Source: Tipula vernalis (taxonomy: Eukaryota; Arthropoda; Insecta; Diptera; Tipulidae). From it: DNA of 64,000 nucleotides. Position 1 is the first letter of the stretch. The number at the start of each line of letters is the position of its first letter. Positions 63,386-64,000 of this stretch are shown one piece after another. The notes under the pieces were generated by a model, which was not told the DNA's origin, searched no databases, and saw nothing but the letters and a program-made list of their open reading frames with translations. The DNA lies in assembly GCA_958295665.1 (NCBI GenBank), contig OY282560.1:26557653-26621652 (forward strand). The letters run 5' to 3'. Made by a program: the position numbers and the translations under genes.

Positions 63386-64000
63386 TTTAGATTTTTGCCG
63401 CCCAAAAACTTGTGAGCTATAGCACAGTTGATTTTCAATAAAATTGAATTTTCTAAAAAATGTTTAGAAATAATCGAGCAATCAAAATGAAAATTGTCAC
63501 AGCAATTACAGGTCCCGAAACCTATTGATAGAGGTATCAACCATCGTAATCGGACCATTTTAGATTTTTGCCGCCCAAAAACTTGTGGGCTATAGCACAG
63601 TTGATTTTCAATAAAATTGAATTTTCTAAGAAATGTTTAGAAATAATCCAGCAATCAAAATGAAAATTGTCACAGCAATTACAGGTCCCGAAACCTATTG
63701 ATAGAGGTATCAACCATCGTAATCGGACCATTTTAGATTTTTGCCGCCCAAAAACTTGTGGGATATAGCACAGTTAATTTTCAATAAAATTGAATTTTCT
63801 AATAAATGTATAGAAATAATCGAGCAATCAAAATGAAAATTGTCACAGCAATTACAGGTCCCGAAACCTATTGATAGAGGTATCAACCATCGTAATCGGA
63901 CCATTTTAGATTTTTGCCGCCCAAAAACTTGTGGGCTATAGCACAGTTAATTTTCAATAAAATTGAATTTTCTAAGAAATGTTTAGAAATAATCGAGCAA

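Larger units (their letters stand above)
10520..64000 (+). repeat. 173-bp satellite array, about 309 head-to-tail monomers (continues past window)
   Basis: From AATCAAAATG at 10520 to the window end, the sequence is a tandem repeat of a 173-bp AT-rich monomer. Landmarks in each unit, in order: TCGTAATCGGACCATTTTAG, GCCGCCCAAAAACTTGTGGG, CTATAGCACAG, TTTTCAATAAAATTGAATTT, GAAATGTTTAG, CAATCAAAATG and ACAGGTCCCGAAACC. Correcting for the length variants seen gives about 309 copies. All copies share one orientation, and no transposon or unique sequence interrupts them. Each monomer contains two dyads, GCCCA-N8-TGGGC and TTCAAT-AAA-ATTGAA. The - strand holds a 64-codon ORF in nearly every unit, but 173 is not a multiple of three and the frames do not join. 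Confidence 0.98.

Noticed and set aside
10577..63904. Recurring 61-141 codon ORFs on the - strand (MVRLRWLIPLS type), one per satellite monomer
   Set aside because: They are the same repeat read again and again. The 173-bp period shifts the frame in each unit, every ORF ends within the next unit, and single-base satellite variants lengthen or shorten them freely. No start context, domain or selection signature supports translation.
10520..64000. CRISPR-like regular repeat
   Set aside because: There are no unique spacers; the whole 173-bp unit repeats, and the context is a eukaryotic gene with introns.
10520..64000. Alpha satellite or CENP-B box
   Set aside because: The length is close to 171 bp, but the sequence is unrelated. 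The TTTCGGGACC word on the - strand does not satisfy the CENP-B box pattern (no A at the required position, no second CGGG).
10540..64000. Recursive splice sites or micro-exons (TTACAG/GTCC then GAG/GTATCA in each monomer)
   Set aside because: The AG/GT words lack a pyrimidine tract and a good donor consensus, and nothing else supports their use.

Overview
The window reads as nuclear DNA of an insect, most likely a dipteran fly. Its unique part is AT-rich, with coding exons separated by short introns (72 to 88 bp) and a few larger ones. The gene is a clear orthologue of Epac (RAPGEF3/4), the cAMP-activated guanine-nucleotide exchange factor for Rap GTPases, on the + strand. Species cannot be named from the sequence alone.

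Region 1 (1-8187) holds seven consecutive Epac coding exons, about 909 codons, with consistent GT-AG junctions and phases. The window opens inside the first cyclic-nucleotide-binding domain (CNB-A). It then runs through a poly-glycine linker, the DEP domain, CNB-B, the REM (Ras exchanger) domain, the RA-like domain and most of the CDC25/RasGEF catalytic domain. Intron 2 (4.4 kb) is a stack of simple and degenerate repeats, with a 97-bp TIR element (MITE) and a cluster of three CACGTG boxes. Exon 7 ends in phase 1 before the expected C-terminal tail, so the gene should continue further downstream.

Region 2 (8188-10518) is AT-rich sequence read here as the beginning of intron 7. It ends in a decayed LINE reverse-transcriptase fragment on the - strand (10328-10518).

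Region 3 (10520-64000, running off the window) is a head-to-tail satellite array of a 173-bp monomer, about 309 copies. All copies are in one orientation and no foreign insertion was seen. It is a patchwork of higher-order repeats with local periods of 1728 bp (10 monomers), 1211 bp (7), 1901 bp (11), about 4.5 kb (26), 3641 bp (21), 346 bp (2), 519 bp (3) and 872 bp (5). Almost all multi-base length variants fall at one position in the monomer, just 3' of a GCCCA/TGGGC dyad. Short ORFs on the - strand recur in every monomer but are products of the repeat, not genes.

The most notable observation is the arrangement. If the assembly is right and the last Epac exon lies beyond the array, a conserved signalling gene carries a satellite of at least 53 kb inside one intron. 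Each monomer carries a sense-strand AATAAA or AATACA hexamer, so transcription would have to cross several hundred potential poly(A) signals.
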